From the NCBI GenBank assembly GCA_964501725.1, contig CAZCTO010000016.1:1-57999 (forward strand): DNA of 57,999 bases, written 5' to 3'. Each line of letters begins with the position of its first letter. Position 1 is the stretch's first letter. Shown piece by piece: positions 26,964 through 35,818 of this stretch. Source of the DNA: CAZCTO01 sp964501725. GTDB taxonomy: Bacteria > Bacillota > Clostridia > Saccharofermentanales > Saccharofermentanaceae. The notes beneath the pieces were generated by a model. That model saw only the letters and a list, made by a program, of their open reading frames with translations, did no database searches and was not told where the DNA came from. A program made the position numbers and the translations under genes.

Positions 26964-27419
26964 ATGAGTCAACAAAGGGATCGGGTGAAGGAACTGTCAT
27001 TTCTCTGGAACGGCGTCATGAGAAAATGCCGTGAGATTTACGAGCATATTCCGGCTCAAGGGGTCAAGGAACTCTCGGATACCGAAATCGAAATTATCAA
27101 TCTGCTTGCGAAGCGTCGGGAAGTCGTCGTCGGCGACATCTCAAGGGAGCTTCTTCTGCCGAAGAGTACGGTTACCGGACTGATCGCGCGACTTGAGAAG
27201 AAGAATATGATTCGTCGCACGATAAAGACCGATGACCTGCGCACCTTCGGTCTGGTGCTTACCGATAAAGGCAAGAAAACACATTCGGACCATATGAAAT
27301 TTGAAGTTGCCTTTTACTCGCGACTGATTGAACCGCTCAGCGAAAAAGAGAGCACAGCGTTTTTCGAGCTTCTCAGAAGTATTGTTTCACAAGGAGGGTA
27401 CGAAGATGGAAAGTTATGA
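26964..27419 (+). CDS. MarR-family transcriptional regulator
   Basis: A winged-helix repressor of about 151 residues. Seen: an N-terminal dimerisation helix, the HTH region with LSDTEIEIINLL and GDISRELLLPKSTVTGLIARLEK, the wing with KTDDLRTFGLVLTDKGK, and a C-terminal dimerisation helix. The start is uncertain: ATG 26964 has GAGGA ten bases upstream, while ATGs at 26940 and 26943 and a GTG at 26937 lack a site. The 3' end overlaps the SDR gene by 14 bases. A palindrome in its promoter suggests it represses its own operon. The ligand, perhaps a phenolic or other SDR substrate, is unknown. Confidence 0.88.
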   Translation: MSQQRDRVKELSFLWNGVMRKCREIYEHIPAQGVKELSDTEIEIINLLAKRREVVVGDISRELLLPKSTVTGLIARLEKKNMIRRTIKTDDLRTFGLVLTDKGKKTHSDHMKFEVAFYSRLIEPLSEKESTAFFELLRSIVSQGGYEDGKL

Positions 27420-28188
27420 AGACAGCGTCAAAACAGTCCTGATCACCGGAGCCGCAGGGGGGCTCGGTCCGGCGTATACCGAATACTTTGCCAAACGCGG
27501 ATGTAATCTGATTCTCACCGGCCGCAAGATGAATGAAATCGAATACTTCGCCGAGATGGTTCGAAGTGAGTTTGGCGTGAGTGTTGAAGCACTCGAAGTT
27601 GATCTTTCGGAGCGCAAAGGACTCTTTGTCTTGCAGAAGAATATTGAATTCTCGACGATTGACGTGCTGGTAAATAATGCTCCGGACGAAGGCAGAGAAG
27701 TTTTTCGTGGACGGGAAGCCATGGATTCGAAACGAAAAATGTCCCTTCAGATGAACACGATCGTGTCACTGACGCTTTTTATTCTTCGAAAGATGATTTG
27801 CAGGAACACCGGAACGATCATCAATATTTCATCGGACGGCGCGCGCCTTCCGTCTCCGGTCAACTCGATCTGCAATTCTTCGAAAATATTCATCCGTCAG
27901 TTTTCCGAGGGTTTACATGCGGAACTCAAGGATACAAAAGTATCCGTTCAGGCAGTCTGTCCGGGTTTTTTCGGGGCACCGGTCCGGGAAGTCGGTCGGG
28001 TTGAAAAAAAGGTAAAGTATTCGGGATTCAGTATTCCAAGGGAGAGGGAAGTAATCGTAGATCAATTAATGCAGGATCTGGAACAAGGCAAAATTGTTTC
28101 GGCTCCGGGGATTCGACGAGGCTTACTCGCCCGCTTTGCAGAATATGATCCGGATAAAGCAGAACTGGAGCTGAATAAAATATCATAA
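27406..28188 (+). CDS. Short-chain dehydrogenase/reductase family protein with altered active site
   Basis: A 260-residue Rossmann-fold protein of the classical SDR family. Seen: the cofactor motif TGAAGGLG (14-21), VDLSER, NNAP (90-93) in place of the usual NNAG, structural N117, and the serine in IINISSDGA (142-143). The catalytic YxxxK reads CNSSK: the tyrosine is C156, codon TGC at that position, while lysine K160 is kept. Without the tyrosine, ordinary hydride-transfer chemistry should be strongly impaired. The start at 27406 follows AAGGAGG; the gene overlaps marR by 14 bases and is its likely regulatory target. It could be a non-enzymatic NAD(P)-binding sensor or an enzyme with different chemistry. 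Confidence 0.85.
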   Translation: MESYEDSVKTVLITGAAGGLGPAYTEYFAKRGCNLILTGRKMNEIEYFAEMVRSEFGVSVEALEVDLSERKGLFVLQKNIEFSTIDVLVNNAPDEGREVFRGREAMDSKRKMSLQMNTIVSLTLFILRKMICRNTGTIINISSDGARLPSPVNSICNSSKIFIRQFSEGLHAELKDTKVSVQAVCPGFFGAPVREVGRVEKKVKYSGFSIPREREVIVDQLMQDLEQGKIVSAPGIRRGLLARFAEYDPDKAELELNKIS

Positions 28189-28190
28189 AA

Positions 28191-28226
28191 AAAGGGGGGG
28201 AAGGCCGTTCGGACTTCCCCCTTAAT
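28191..28226 (+). terminator. Terminator after the marR-SDR operon
   Basis: GGGGGAAG (28196-28203) pairs with CTTCCCCC (28214-28221) around a short loop, flanked by A and T bases. It begins immediately after the SDR stop codon. Confidence 0.75.
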
Positions 28227-28526
28227 CATTGTCCCCGCGAATTTCTATTCCGCTTTTGGAGCCATACTCCATTGAACCACGCGTGATAGTAAGGGATTCA
28301 AAAATATTTAAAAAACTGATATTACCCTGCCGGAATGAATCTCGACGCTGAAAAAGCCGTGATGTTTTTCGCTCATTATTCTTTACGAAAACGAAGACAG
28401 GCCTTCCAAAGGGCAGAAAACAATAAGAAAAGCATGTTGAGGAGTTCTTGAATCCGCGGAGCTGTGAGGTTATTCTGTTTGTACAAGCGGTCGAATCTGC
28501 CGGAGCCGGCAGCAGGAGGTAAGCAC
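28227..28526 (+). other. Leader region of the leu operon
   Basis: 300 bases without a supported gene. A candidate promoter TTCAAA (28297-28302) and TATTAC (28320-28325) with 17-base spacing would give a leader of about 190 bases. Just before the leuC ribosome site is a six-base-pair hairpin CTGCCG-GAGC-CGGCAG (28497-28512), adjacent to CAGGAGG. No T-box consensus (AGGGTGGNACCGCG) was found. Confidence 0.45.
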
Positions 28527-29834
28527 ATGAGTATGACTATGACACAGAAAATACTGGCACGTCACGCGGGACTTCCATCGGTTGAACCGGGGCAGTTGAT
28601 TGAGGCCAAACTGGACTTGGTTCTCGGAAACGATGTGACCACGCCACCGGCGATTGATGTCTTTCAACAGACATGTGCGTGCGGTGTTTTTAACAAAAAC
28701 AAAGTAGTGATCGTGCCGGATCACTTCACACCCAATAAGGATATTAAGTCCGCGGAGCATTGTTTGAAGATTCGCAGATTTGCCAAAGAGCAGGATCTTC
28801 AGAATTATTATGAGATCGGTGACCCGAAGATGGGCGTTGAACACGTCATACTGCCCGAAAACGGTCTGGTCGCTCCCGGTGTCGCAATCATCGGCGCGGA
28901 TTCCCATACCTGCACATACGGCGCGCTGGGTGCCTTTGCGACCGGTGTCGGGTCAACGGACCTGGCCTGTGCCATGGCAACGGGCCAAACCTGGTTCCGC
29001 GTTCCCGAGGCGATTCAGTTTGTACTGAACGGAAGACTCTCGCAAGGCGTGACCGGAAAAGATCTGATCCTGCATATCATCGGTATGATCGGCGTCGACG
29101 GAGCGCTTTATGAATCAATGGAGTTTACAGGCCCCGGCGTAAGTACGCTTTCCATGGCAGATCGTTTGACCATCTGCAATATGGCGATTGAAGCGGGCGG
29201 CAAGAACGGTATCTTCCCGGTGGATGAGCAGACGATTGAGTATATGAAGAAATATGCTCCGGTACGATATGACTCGAAAGATTACGAAGTTTTTGAAGCC
29301 GATAAAGACGCTTCCTACAAAACGACGATCGTAATCGAGTTGTCGGAAGTTCCGCTGACGGTCGCCTTTCCGCACCTGCCGGATAACACAAAGGTTTTGG
29401 GAACTTTCGGACAAGTGGACATTGATCAGGTGGTTATCGGATCCTGCACAAACGGTCGTTTGGAGGATCTGCGCGTTGCGGCTCAGATACTTAAAGGCCG
29501 GAAGGTAAAAAAAGGCGTTCGCTGCATCATTCTTCCGGGCTCCCAGCGTGTCTGGCTGGCGGCGCTGAAGGAAGGTCTTTTAGAGACTTTTGCCGAATCC
29601 AACTGTGTTGTTTCCGCGGCAACCTGCGGGCCTTGCCTCGGCGGTCATATGGGAATTCTTGCCAAAGGCGAGCGTTGCGTGTCGACCACCAACCGGAATT
29701 TTGTCGGGCGTATGGGTCATCCGCAATCTGAAGTCTATCTGTCCGGAGTACCGGTCGCTGCGGCGTCCGCGATCCTGGGATATATTGCCGGACCGGATGA
29801 TGTCCTTAACCTGGAAAAGGAGGCAAACGTATGA
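28527..29834 (+). CDS. leuC: 3-isopropylmalate dehydratase large subunit
   Basis: Isomerises 2-isopropylmalate to 3-isopropylmalate in leucine synthesis together with LeuD. The 435-residue aconitase-fold protein shows GADSHTCTYGALGAFATGVG, VIGSCTNGRLEDL and the Fe-S cysteines in TCGPCLGGHMG, followed by STTNRNFVGRMG. It belongs to the shorter homoaconitase-like LeuC type found in archaea and many anaerobes. The ATG at 28527 has GGAGG seven bases upstream. It overlaps leuD by four bases. Confidence 0.96.
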   Translation: MSMTMTQKILARHAGLPSVEPGQLIEAKLDLVLGNDVTTPPAIDVFQQTCACGVFNKNKVVIVPDHFTPNKDIKSAEHCLKIRRFAKEQDLQNYYEIGDPKMGVEHVILPENGLVAPGVAIIGADSHTCTYGALGAFATGVGSTDLACAMATGQTWFRVPEAIQFVLNGRLSQGVTGKDLILHIIGMIGVDGALYESMEFTGPGVSTLSMADRLTICNMAIEAGGKNGIFPVDEQTIEYMKKYAPVRYDSKDYEVFEADKDASYKTTIVIELSEVPLTVAFPHLPDNTKVLGTFGQVDIDQVVIGSCTNGRLEDLRVAAQILKGRKVKKGVRCIILPGSQRVWLAALKEGLLETFAESNCVVSAATCGPCLGGHMGILAKGERCVSTTNRNFVGRMGHPQSEVYLSGVPVAAASAILGYIAGPDDVLNLEKEANV

Positions 29835-30328
29835 ATGCGAAAGGTAAAGTTTTTAAGTACGGCGCAAACGTAGATACCGATGTAATTATTCCCGCGCGTT
29901 ACCTGAATACGGCGGATCCGAAAGAACTGGCAAAGCATTGCATGGAAGATATTGACGAGAGTTTTGTAAGCCGTGTTCAAAGCGGAGACATTATCGTCGG
30001 CGGACCGAATTTCGGATGCGGATCTTCCAGAGAACACGCACCGATTGCAATTAAAGCATCCGGTATTTCTTGTGTAATCGCCCCGTCTTTTGCCAGAATA
30101 TTCTATCGTAATGCCATCAATATGGGTCTTGCGATCATGGAATGCCAAGAGGCATCCGAGAAAATCAATGACGGGGACGAAGTCGAAGTGGACTTTGAGA
30201 CCGGACTGATCCGTGATTTGACACAGGGAACCGAATTCACGGCGAATCCTTTCCCGGAGTTTATCCGCAAAATCATCGAAGCCGACGGACTTGTCGGATA
30301 TATCGCAACGAAGACGCCCAAAGCCTGA
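29831..30328 (+). CDS. leuD: 3-isopropylmalate dehydratase small subunit
   Basis: The swivel-domain partner of LeuC, 165 residues, of the short homoaconitase type. Seen: DTDVIIPARYLNT, GGPNFGCGSSREHAP and SFARIFYRNAINMG, all hallmark stretches. The start overlaps the leuC stop as ATGA, so translation is coupled. leuB follows after 96 bases with its own promoter. Confidence 0.96.
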   Translation: MNAKGKVFKYGANVDTDVIIPARYLNTADPKELAKHCMEDIDESFVSRVQSGDIIVGGPNFGCGSSREHAPIAIKASGISCVIAPSFARIFYRNAINMGLAIMECQEASEKINDGDEVEVDFETGLIRDLTQGTEFTANPFPEFIRKIIEADGLVGYIATKTPKA

Positions 30329-30354
30329 TAAGAGGCTCCCTCAGGGCATGTTTC

Positions 30355-30384
30355 TTGCAATTCAGAACAAAGTTCGAATATAAT
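30355..30384 (+). promoter_or_regulatory. Predicted internal promoter before leuB
   Basis: TTGCAA (30355-30360) and a perfect TATAAT (30379-30384) with an 18-base spacer, 41 bases before the leuB start. leuB may therefore be expressed apart from leuCD. Confidence 0.65.
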
Positions 30385-30424
30385 GACTAACACACCGCAT
30401 TTTTCGGGTGACAAGGAGTTGCAA

Positions 30425-31528
30425 ATGAGTAAATTCAAGATTGCGGTCATTCCCGGCGACGGAATCGGACCGGAAGTGACAGGAGCGGCATGCGAGGTGC
30501 TTACGGCAGTCGGTCGTAAGTACGGACATGATTTTTCTTATGAAGAACTGCTTGCCGGCGGCAGTGCCATCGATGCGGTTGGCGATGCCCTTCCTACGGC
30601 AACGCTCGCGGCGTGCCGCAAGAGTGACTCCGTACTTCTAGGCGCGGTCGGCGGTCCCAAATGGGACGCCCTCCCCGGGAAACAAAGACCCGAGAGAGCG
30701 CTTCTGGATCTGCGCGGCGGACTGGAACTTTACGCGAATCTTCGCCCTGCAATTCTTTATCCGGAACTTGCTTCCGCAAGTCCGCTCAAAGCGGAAAACC
30801 TGCAGAACGGTATCGACATTATGATCGTTCGTGAATTGACCGGAGGCCTTTATTTCGGTGATCGTGGAAGAAGGGCAGGCGGCCAAATGCCGGACGGTTC
30901 ACCAAAAGGTACCGAAGCTTACGATACCGAAGCATACAGCGAAGCCGAGATCGAGCGGATTGCCCGTGTCGGTTTTGAATTGGCCATGGGCCGAAAAAAG
31001 AAACTTCTCAGCGTTGATAAGGCTAACATTCTGGAAAGTTCGCGTCTCTGGAGAGAAGTCACCGATCGTGTTGCCAAAGAATATCCGGAAGTGTCATACG
31101 AGTATATGTATGTCGACAATGCCTCCATGCAGCTCGTGAAGAGACCCGGGGACTTTGATGTTATGGTTACGACAAATATGTTCGGCGATATTCTGTCCGA
31201 TGAAGCCGGCATGATTACCGGGTCCATCGGAATGCTTCCGTCGGCATCACTCGGCAAACCGGGAACTCCCGGAATGTATGAGCCGGTGCACGGATCCGCT
31301 CCGGATATTGCCGGTATGAACAAAGCGAACCCGCTCGCGGCCATCCTTTCTGCGGCCATGATGCTTCGTTGGTCTTTCCACCTTTCTAAAGAAGCAGATG
31401 CAATCGAAAAAGCAATCGGTAAAGTGCTTAAAGACGGATACAGAACCCCGGACATCGCTTATTCAGGGAATTCCAAAATTCTCGGAACCAAAGAGATGAC
31501 CGCACTTGTGATTGAGTCTATTGTCTGA
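30425..31528 (+). CDS. leuB: 3-isopropylmalate dehydrogenase
   Basis: NAD-dependent oxidative decarboxylation of 3-isopropylmalate, the third step in leucine synthesis. The 367-residue protein has the N-terminal PGDGIGPEV, the substrate arginines in LDLRGGLELYANLRPA and VRELTGGLYFG, the lysine in SVDKANILESS, the metal aspartates in NMFGDILSDEAG, and the cofactor region VHGSAPDIAG. The NAD-specific sequence style fits IMDH rather than isocitrate dehydrogenase. The start at 30425 has AAGGAG seven bases upstream. Confidence 0.97.
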   Translation: MSKFKIAVIPGDGIGPEVTGAACEVLTAVGRKYGHDFSYEELLAGGSAIDAVGDALPTATLAACRKSDSVLLGAVGGPKWDALPGKQRPERALLDLRGGLELYANLRPAILYPELASASPLKAENLQNGIDIMIVRELTGGLYFGDRGRRAGGQMPDGSPKGTEAYDTEAYSEAEIERIARVGFELAMGRKKKLLSVDKANILESSRLWREVTDRVAKEYPEVSYEYMYVDNASMQLVKRPGDFDVMVTTNMFGDILSDEAGMITGSIGMLPSASLGKPGTPGMYEPVHGSAPDIAGMNKANPLAAILSAAMMLRWSFHLSKEADAIEKAIGKVLKDGYRTPDIAYSGNSKILGTKEMTALVIESIV

Positions 31529-31561
31529 CGCCCCGGATTCGGGGCATTTCGAAGGCAAAAC

Positions 31562-31594
31562 AAGAAGAGCGGGGAAACCTGTGCTCTTCTTTCG
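31562..31594 (+). terminator. Probable terminator between leuB and ilvD
   Basis: AAGAAGAGC (31562-31570) pairs perfectly with GCTCTTCTT (31583-31591) and is followed by a short T-rich stretch. A second GC-rich hairpin, GCCCCG-GATT-CGGGGC, lies at 31530-31545 right after the leuB stop. A TATAAT at 31597-31602 may be the ilvD -10 box, but its -35 box is poor. Confidence 0.6.
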
Positions 31595-31642
31595 ATTATA
31601 ATTTTGCGGCGCGTCAAGCGCAGAAAGAAAAGGTGAATGAAA

Positions 31643-33331
31643 ATGAATAATAGCAGAAGCGCACAGATGACTCAGGATATCAGCCGTGCTCCGCACAGGT
31701 CGCTCCTTTATGCGCTCGGTCTGACGGAAAACGAAATGAACCGGCCGCTCATAGGCGTTGTCAATTCGTTTAACGAACTGATTCCGGGACATCTTCATCT
31801 TCGTGATTTGACACAGTGCGTCAAGGACGGCATCCGTCTTGCCGGAGGAGTGCCGATGGAGTTCCCGTCAATCGGAGTCTGTGACGGACTTGCCATGAAC
31901 CACATCGGTATGAAGTATTCGCTGGTGAGCCGGGACATCATCGCCGACTCCTGCGAACTGGTTCTTATGGCTCAGCCTCTCGACGCGGTGGTTTTTATCC
32001 CGAGTTGCGATAAGATTGTGCCGGGTATGCTCATGGCAGCCGCCCGCCTCGATATTCCTTCGATTTTCATTACCGGCGGGCCGATGTTGCCGGGAAACTA
32101 TGCGGGGAAACGGGTCGGACTGTCGAACTTGTTTGAGGCTTCCGGAGCTTGTGCGTCCGGAACCATGTGTGTCAGCGATCTTTCTCAGATGGAAAAAGAA
32201 TGTTGCCCGACCTGCGGAAGTTGCTCGGGCATGTATACCGCCAATACCATGTGCTGCCTGACGGAAGCCCTCGGAATGGCGCTCCCGGGAAGCGGAACGA
32301 TACCGGCGGTCCTTTCCGCCCGTCGTCGCCTTGCAAAAGATACCGGAATCAAGGTCATGGAACTGCTCGAATCCGGCCTCACCGCCAGAAAAATCATGAC
32401 ACGTGATGCGATAACGAACGCAATGCGTGTCGACATGGCGCTCGGCGGATCGACCAACAGTGTTCTCCATATGCTCGCGATCGCACGCGAGTGCGGCTAT
32501 CCGATGACTGTCGATGATATGTCGGCGATATCTGACGGCACGCCTCAGATTTGCAAATTGAATCCGGCAAGCTCCGTATTTATAACAGATTTGAACGATG
32601 TCGGCGGCATTTCTGCCGTAATGGCGGAACTGGCAAAGGCGGATAAAATCAATGTCAGCAATCCTTCGGTTGACGGGACCATCGAATCCCGCATCCGCGG
32701 CAACCGCGGCGCGGACGGAACCATCATTCACCCCATCTCAGATCCGGTTGCCAAAGACGGCGGACTGGCTATCCTTAAAGGTAATCTTGCGGTTGAGGGT
32801 GCCGTTGTCAAGAAAGGTGCCGTGCTTCCCGAGATGATGGTACATACCGGTCCGGCAAGAGTCTTTGAGTCGGAAGAAGCGGCGACAGAAGCGATATTCT
32901 CCGGAAAAATCAATGCTGGCGATGTCATAGTCATCCGTTTTGAGGGACCTAAAGGCGGCCCCGGAATGCGTGAAATGTTGACACCGACCTCGGCGGTTGC
33001 CGGTATGGGACTTGATAAGAGTATTGCACTCATCACTGACGGACGGTTTTCGGGCGCAACCCGCGGAGCCAGCATCGGGCATGTCTGCCCCGAAGCAGCG
33101 GATGGCGGCTTGATCGCTTACGTCATGGAAAACGACAGTATTACGGTAGATATACCGGCGCGTCAGCTCCGGTTGAACGTAGAAGAATCCATCCTGGCCG
33201 GAAGAAAGCCGGCACAACTTCCCAAACGCAAGTTGTCCGGAGTAATTGCCCGCTATGAGCAACTGGCTGATTCCGCTGCACGCGGAGCCAGCATGAACCG
33301 TGTCGACGGGCCGAATGAGTCTTCAAAGTAA
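31643..33331 (+). CDS. ilvD: Dihydroxy-acid dehydratase
   Basis: Fe-S enzyme common to valine, isoleucine and leucine synthesis (dihydroxyisovalerate to 2-ketoisovalerate). The 562-residue protein carries the Fe-S cysteines in PSCDKIVPGM, CCPTCGSCSGMYTANTM and the conserved SGATRGASIGHVCPEA near the end, with KGPGGPGMREM-like GPKGGPGMREM. The start at 31643 is chosen because AGGTGA lies six bases upstream; the ATG at 31637 abuts that site. ilvB follows after 26 bases. Confidence 0.97.
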   Translation: MNNSRSAQMTQDISRAPHRSLLYALGLTENEMNRPLIGVVNSFNELIPGHLHLRDLTQCVKDGIRLAGGVPMEFPSIGVCDGLAMNHIGMKYSLVSRDIIADSCELVLMAQPLDAVVFIPSCDKIVPGMLMAAARLDIPSIFITGGPMLPGNYAGKRVGLSNLFEASGACASGTMCVSDLSQMEKECCPTCGSCSGMYTANTMCCLTEALGMALPGSGTIPAVLSARRRLAKDTGIKVMELLESGLTARKIMTRDAITNAMRVDMALGGSTNSVLHMLAIARECGYPMTVDDMSAISDGTPQICKLNPASSVFITDLNDVGGISAVMAELAKADKINVSNPSVDGTIESRIRGNRGADGTIIHPISDPVAKDGGLAILKGNLAVEGAVVKKGAVLPEMMVHTGPARVFESEEAATEAIFSGKINAGDVIVIRFEGPKGGPGMREMLTPTSAVAGMGLDKSIALITDGRFSGATRGASIGHVCPEAADGGLIAYVMENDSITVDIPARQLRLNVEESILAGRKPAQLPKRKLSGVIARYEQLADSAARGASMNRVDGPNESSK

Positions 33332-33357
33332 TTCATGTGAGAGAAGAGGTGGTAGAT

Positions 33358-35058
33358 ATGAATGGTGCCATGGCAGTGATTGATTTTTTAAAGAAAAAGG
33401 GCGTTGATTCGGCATTCGGATATCCGGGCGGATCGGTGATCGTTCTTTATGACGCGATTTATCAGATGCAATTTCCCCATATACTGACCCGCCACGAGCA
33501 GGGTGCGGTGCACGCCGCCGAAGGGTATGCAAAAGTCACAGGCAAGCCGGGAGTGGTTTTTGCCACGTCCGGACCGGGTGCAACCAATCTGGTTACCGGC
33601 ATTGCGGATGCCAGTCTGGATTCCGTTCCGCTTTTGGCGATCACAGGTGCGGTCAACCGTAACGCGATCGGAAAAGATGCTTTTCAAGAGGCTGACATCA
33701 CGGGTATAACACAGCCGATCACGAAGTATAACTATCTGGTGATGGAGCCTGAAGATCTGATACCGACGCTCGAAGAAGCCTGGAATCTGACTACGGAGGG
33801 AAGACCGGGCCCGGTGCTCGTGAATATTCCCAAGGATTTGTTTCTTCTGGAGATTCCTGAGTCCAATGGAAAAGGTGAAGGTGTCATCATCCATCGCCCG
33901 CCGAGAAAAGCCGCTCAGGACAGAGTGGCTATGGTATATGAGGCAATGCGCAAGGCGAAAAAGCCGCTCCTGCTGATCGGCGGAGGCGTGGTTATCTCAA
34001 AAGATGCATCGGAGCGCACGAAAGAATTCATCGAGAAAACCGGCATACTGGTTTCCTCGACTATGATGGCCAAAGGAGCCATTGCCGAGAATCATCCCCG
34101 GTATCTGGGCATGGTCGGAATGCATGGAACGCCTCAGTCTAATGTCGCGATCGGGAAGTGTGATATGCTTCTGGCCGTAGGTTGCCGTTTTTCGGATCGT
34201 ATCATCGGAAATCCCGAGAAATATAACCAGAATCAGGATCGCGTTGTTATCCATGTCGACATTGATCCCGCTGAAATCGGTAAGAACATTAAGCCGACCA
34301 TTGAAATTGAGGATGATGCCGGAAATTTTTTCAGACACATGCTCGAGCATTTTCCGGGTGATGACTTTGCTGCCCTTTGGTCTGAGTGGAATACGATGAT
34401 TCTCGAAAAGGCGGATCGTTATGCGAAGATCAAAGAAAAACTATACGAACTGGACGACCGTCTTCTTCCCGAAGCCGTTGTATATGCGGTGTCCCGGGCA
34501 TATAAGGGAACGGATCCGATCCTGGTCACAGACGTCGGACAACAACAGATTTTTGCCGCTCAGCATTTCCGTGTGGAGTCACCGAGATCCTTCCTGACTT
34601 CCGGCGGTCTGGGTACGATGGGCGTCGGCTTGCCGTATGCCATCGGTGCCGCGGTAGCGGACCCGGCCCGGCCGGTGGTGCTTTTTGTCGGCGACGGCGG
34701 ACTTCAGATGACCATTCAGGAGTTCGGGACGCTCAAAGCGCTCGGCCTCAATGTAAAAGTCGTGATTATGGATAATCAACAACTCGGAATGGTTCGTCAG
34801 TGGCAGGAGCTTTTCTATGGGAAAAGATACAGCCAGACGATTCTTGACAATAATCCCAACTTCATTCAGATCGCGGATGCCTACGGAATGAAGGGCGGTC
34901 GTGCGACGAACGCCGCAGAACTCAACAAGCAGATCGAGATCATGAAGTCGACTGCGGAGCCATACGTGCTTCATGTCATGCTGGATGTCAAGGAACTTGT
35001 GTACCCGATGATTCCCGCCGGCAAGAACCCCGAAGATATGATGATGCCGGGAATGTAA
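33358..35058 (+). CDS. ilvB: Acetolactate synthase large (catalytic) subunit
   Basis: ThDP-dependent condensation of pyruvate to acetolactate. The 566-residue protein shows the catalytic glutamate in TRHEQGAVHAAEG, SGPGATNLVTGIADA, FAD-site residues in the middle domain, and the ThDP/Mg motif GDGGLQMTIQEF to NNQQLGMVRQWQ-like DNQQLGMVRQWQ. These features separate anabolic AHAS from catabolic AlsS. The start at 33358 has GAGGTGG six bases upstream; a GTG at 33337 is in frame. The regulatory subunit gene ilvN and the reductoisomerase ilvC do not follow, which is unusual; a terminator closes the operon. Confidence 0.95.
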   Translation: MNGAMAVIDFLKKKGVDSAFGYPGGSVIVLYDAIYQMQFPHILTRHEQGAVHAAEGYAKVTGKPGVVFATSGPGATNLVTGIADASLDSVPLLAITGAVNRNAIGKDAFQEADITGITQPITKYNYLVMEPEDLIPTLEEAWNLTTEGRPGPVLVNIPKDLFLLEIPESNGKGEGVIIHRPPRKAAQDRVAMVYEAMRKAKKPLLLIGGGVVISKDASERTKEFIEKTGILVSSTMMAKGAIAENHPRYLGMVGMHGTPQSNVAIGKCDMLLAVGCRFSDRIIGNPEKYNQNQDRVVIHVDIDPAEIGKNIKPTIEIEDDAGNFFRHMLEHFPGDDFAALWSEWNTMILEKADRYAKIKEKLYELDDRLLPEAVVYAVSRAYKGTDPILVTDVGQQQIFAAQHFRVESPRSFLTSGGLGTMGVGLPYAIGAAVADPARPVVLFVGDGGLQMTIQEFGTLKALGLNVKVVIMDNQQLGMVRQWQELFYGKRYSQTILDNNPNFIQIADAYGMKGGRATNAAELNKQIEIMKSTAEPYVLHVMLDVKELVYPMIPAGKNPEDMMMPGM

Positions 35059-35106
35059 TAGGCGCGGTTACCGCAAGAGAACGTACCCGGCCCGTCAAGC
35101 AACTCA

Positions 35107-35159
35107 AAAAAACACCTCCGATAAGGACGCAAGCGTCCTGGAATCCGGAGGTGTTTTTT
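35107..35159 (+). terminator. Strong terminator after ilvB, with nested hairpin
   Basis: AAAAAACACCTCCG (35107-35120) pairs with CGGAGGTGTTTTTT (35146-35159), and a second hairpin, GGACG-CAAG-CGTCC, sits inside the loop. The A and T flanks would allow it to act in both directions. Confidence 0.92.
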
Positions 35160-35206
35160 GGTTGATCATATTCCTTGATGACCGGTAGAAGCGGCTCCTC
35201 GGGAAT

Positions 35207-35626
35207 TTAATCTTCGGGATCCAGAAGGGGAACTACCGTCGGATGATTATTTGCATCCAGTGCAACGAAGGTCGTATGAGCGACATTGATTTCTTCGCGC
35301 CGTCCGTCGAGATATTCGACAAAAGTCGAGACTTTAACCTTCATCGAGGTCCTTCCGACGGATTCAACTTCGGAGACCAGCAAAAGGGTTGAATTGATTT
35401 CGGCCGGAGCCTTAAAAGAAAGGTTGTCAATGGCAACCGTGGTTACCTCAGTTCCGGAGTGCCTTCTGGCGCAAATGGCACCGACAACATCGATCATCTG
35501 AAGAAGCGCTCCGCCGAATAGCCTGCCGGATCCGTTGGTATGGCGGTACATCACAATCTGGACATGTTCTGTAAGGGAATCCGAACGTTTTTTGCTTGCG
35601 CGTGCTGTCGGAATGTTTTCGCTCAT
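35207..35626 (-). CDS. Acyl-CoA thioesterase, hotdog fold (YciA/BFIT-like)
   Basis: Hydrolyses acyl-CoA to free acid and CoA. The 139-residue single hotdog domain shows the family pattern: MYRHTNGSGRLFGGALLQMID with the catalytic aspartate, then AIDNLSFKAP and a beta strand run (SMKVKVSTFVEYL, VAHTTFVALD). The start has GGGGGAG upstream. It lies alone, convergent with the ilv operon and divergent from the polyphosphate genes. The acyl chain preference is not visible. Confidence 0.88.
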   Translation of the reverse strand: MSENIPTARASKKRSDSLTEHVQIVMYRHTNGSGRLFGGALLQMIDVVGAICARRHSGTEVTTVAIDNLSFKAPAEINSTLLLVSEVESVGRTSMKVKVSTFVEYLDGRREEINVAHTTFVALDANNHPTVVPLLDPED

Positions 35627-35750
35627 GTTGTGCTCCCCCTATGAATAACGATTCTGTCGTGCCCGTCGGCACAGAACAGTTCAGTAACTTGCTCCCTTAT
35701 TATAAATTCCCGATTGATTCAATACAACGACGGAATCTAAATCGTGCTGA

Positions 35751-35780
35751 TTGTTTCAAAACCACTTGACGTTGTATAAT
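35751..35780 (+). promoter_or_regulatory. Predicted promoter of the ppx-ppk operon
   Basis: A perfect TATAAT (35775-35780) with TTGTTT (35751-35756) 18 bases upstream, 38 bases before the start codon. No PhoB-type direct repeats were seen. Confidence 0.55.
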
Positions 35781-35818
35781 GATTATGCCGATTTAAGCAA
35801 AAGTGAAAGGTAAAAATC

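Noticed and set aside
28272..28300. TTGAACCACGCGTG resembling a T-box antiterminator element
   Set aside because: The conserved T-box core is not present and no terminator follows it before the leuC gene.
31868..32731. Long open frame (287 codons) antisense to ilvD
   Set aside because: A shadow of ilvD codon usage with no domain or ribosome site.
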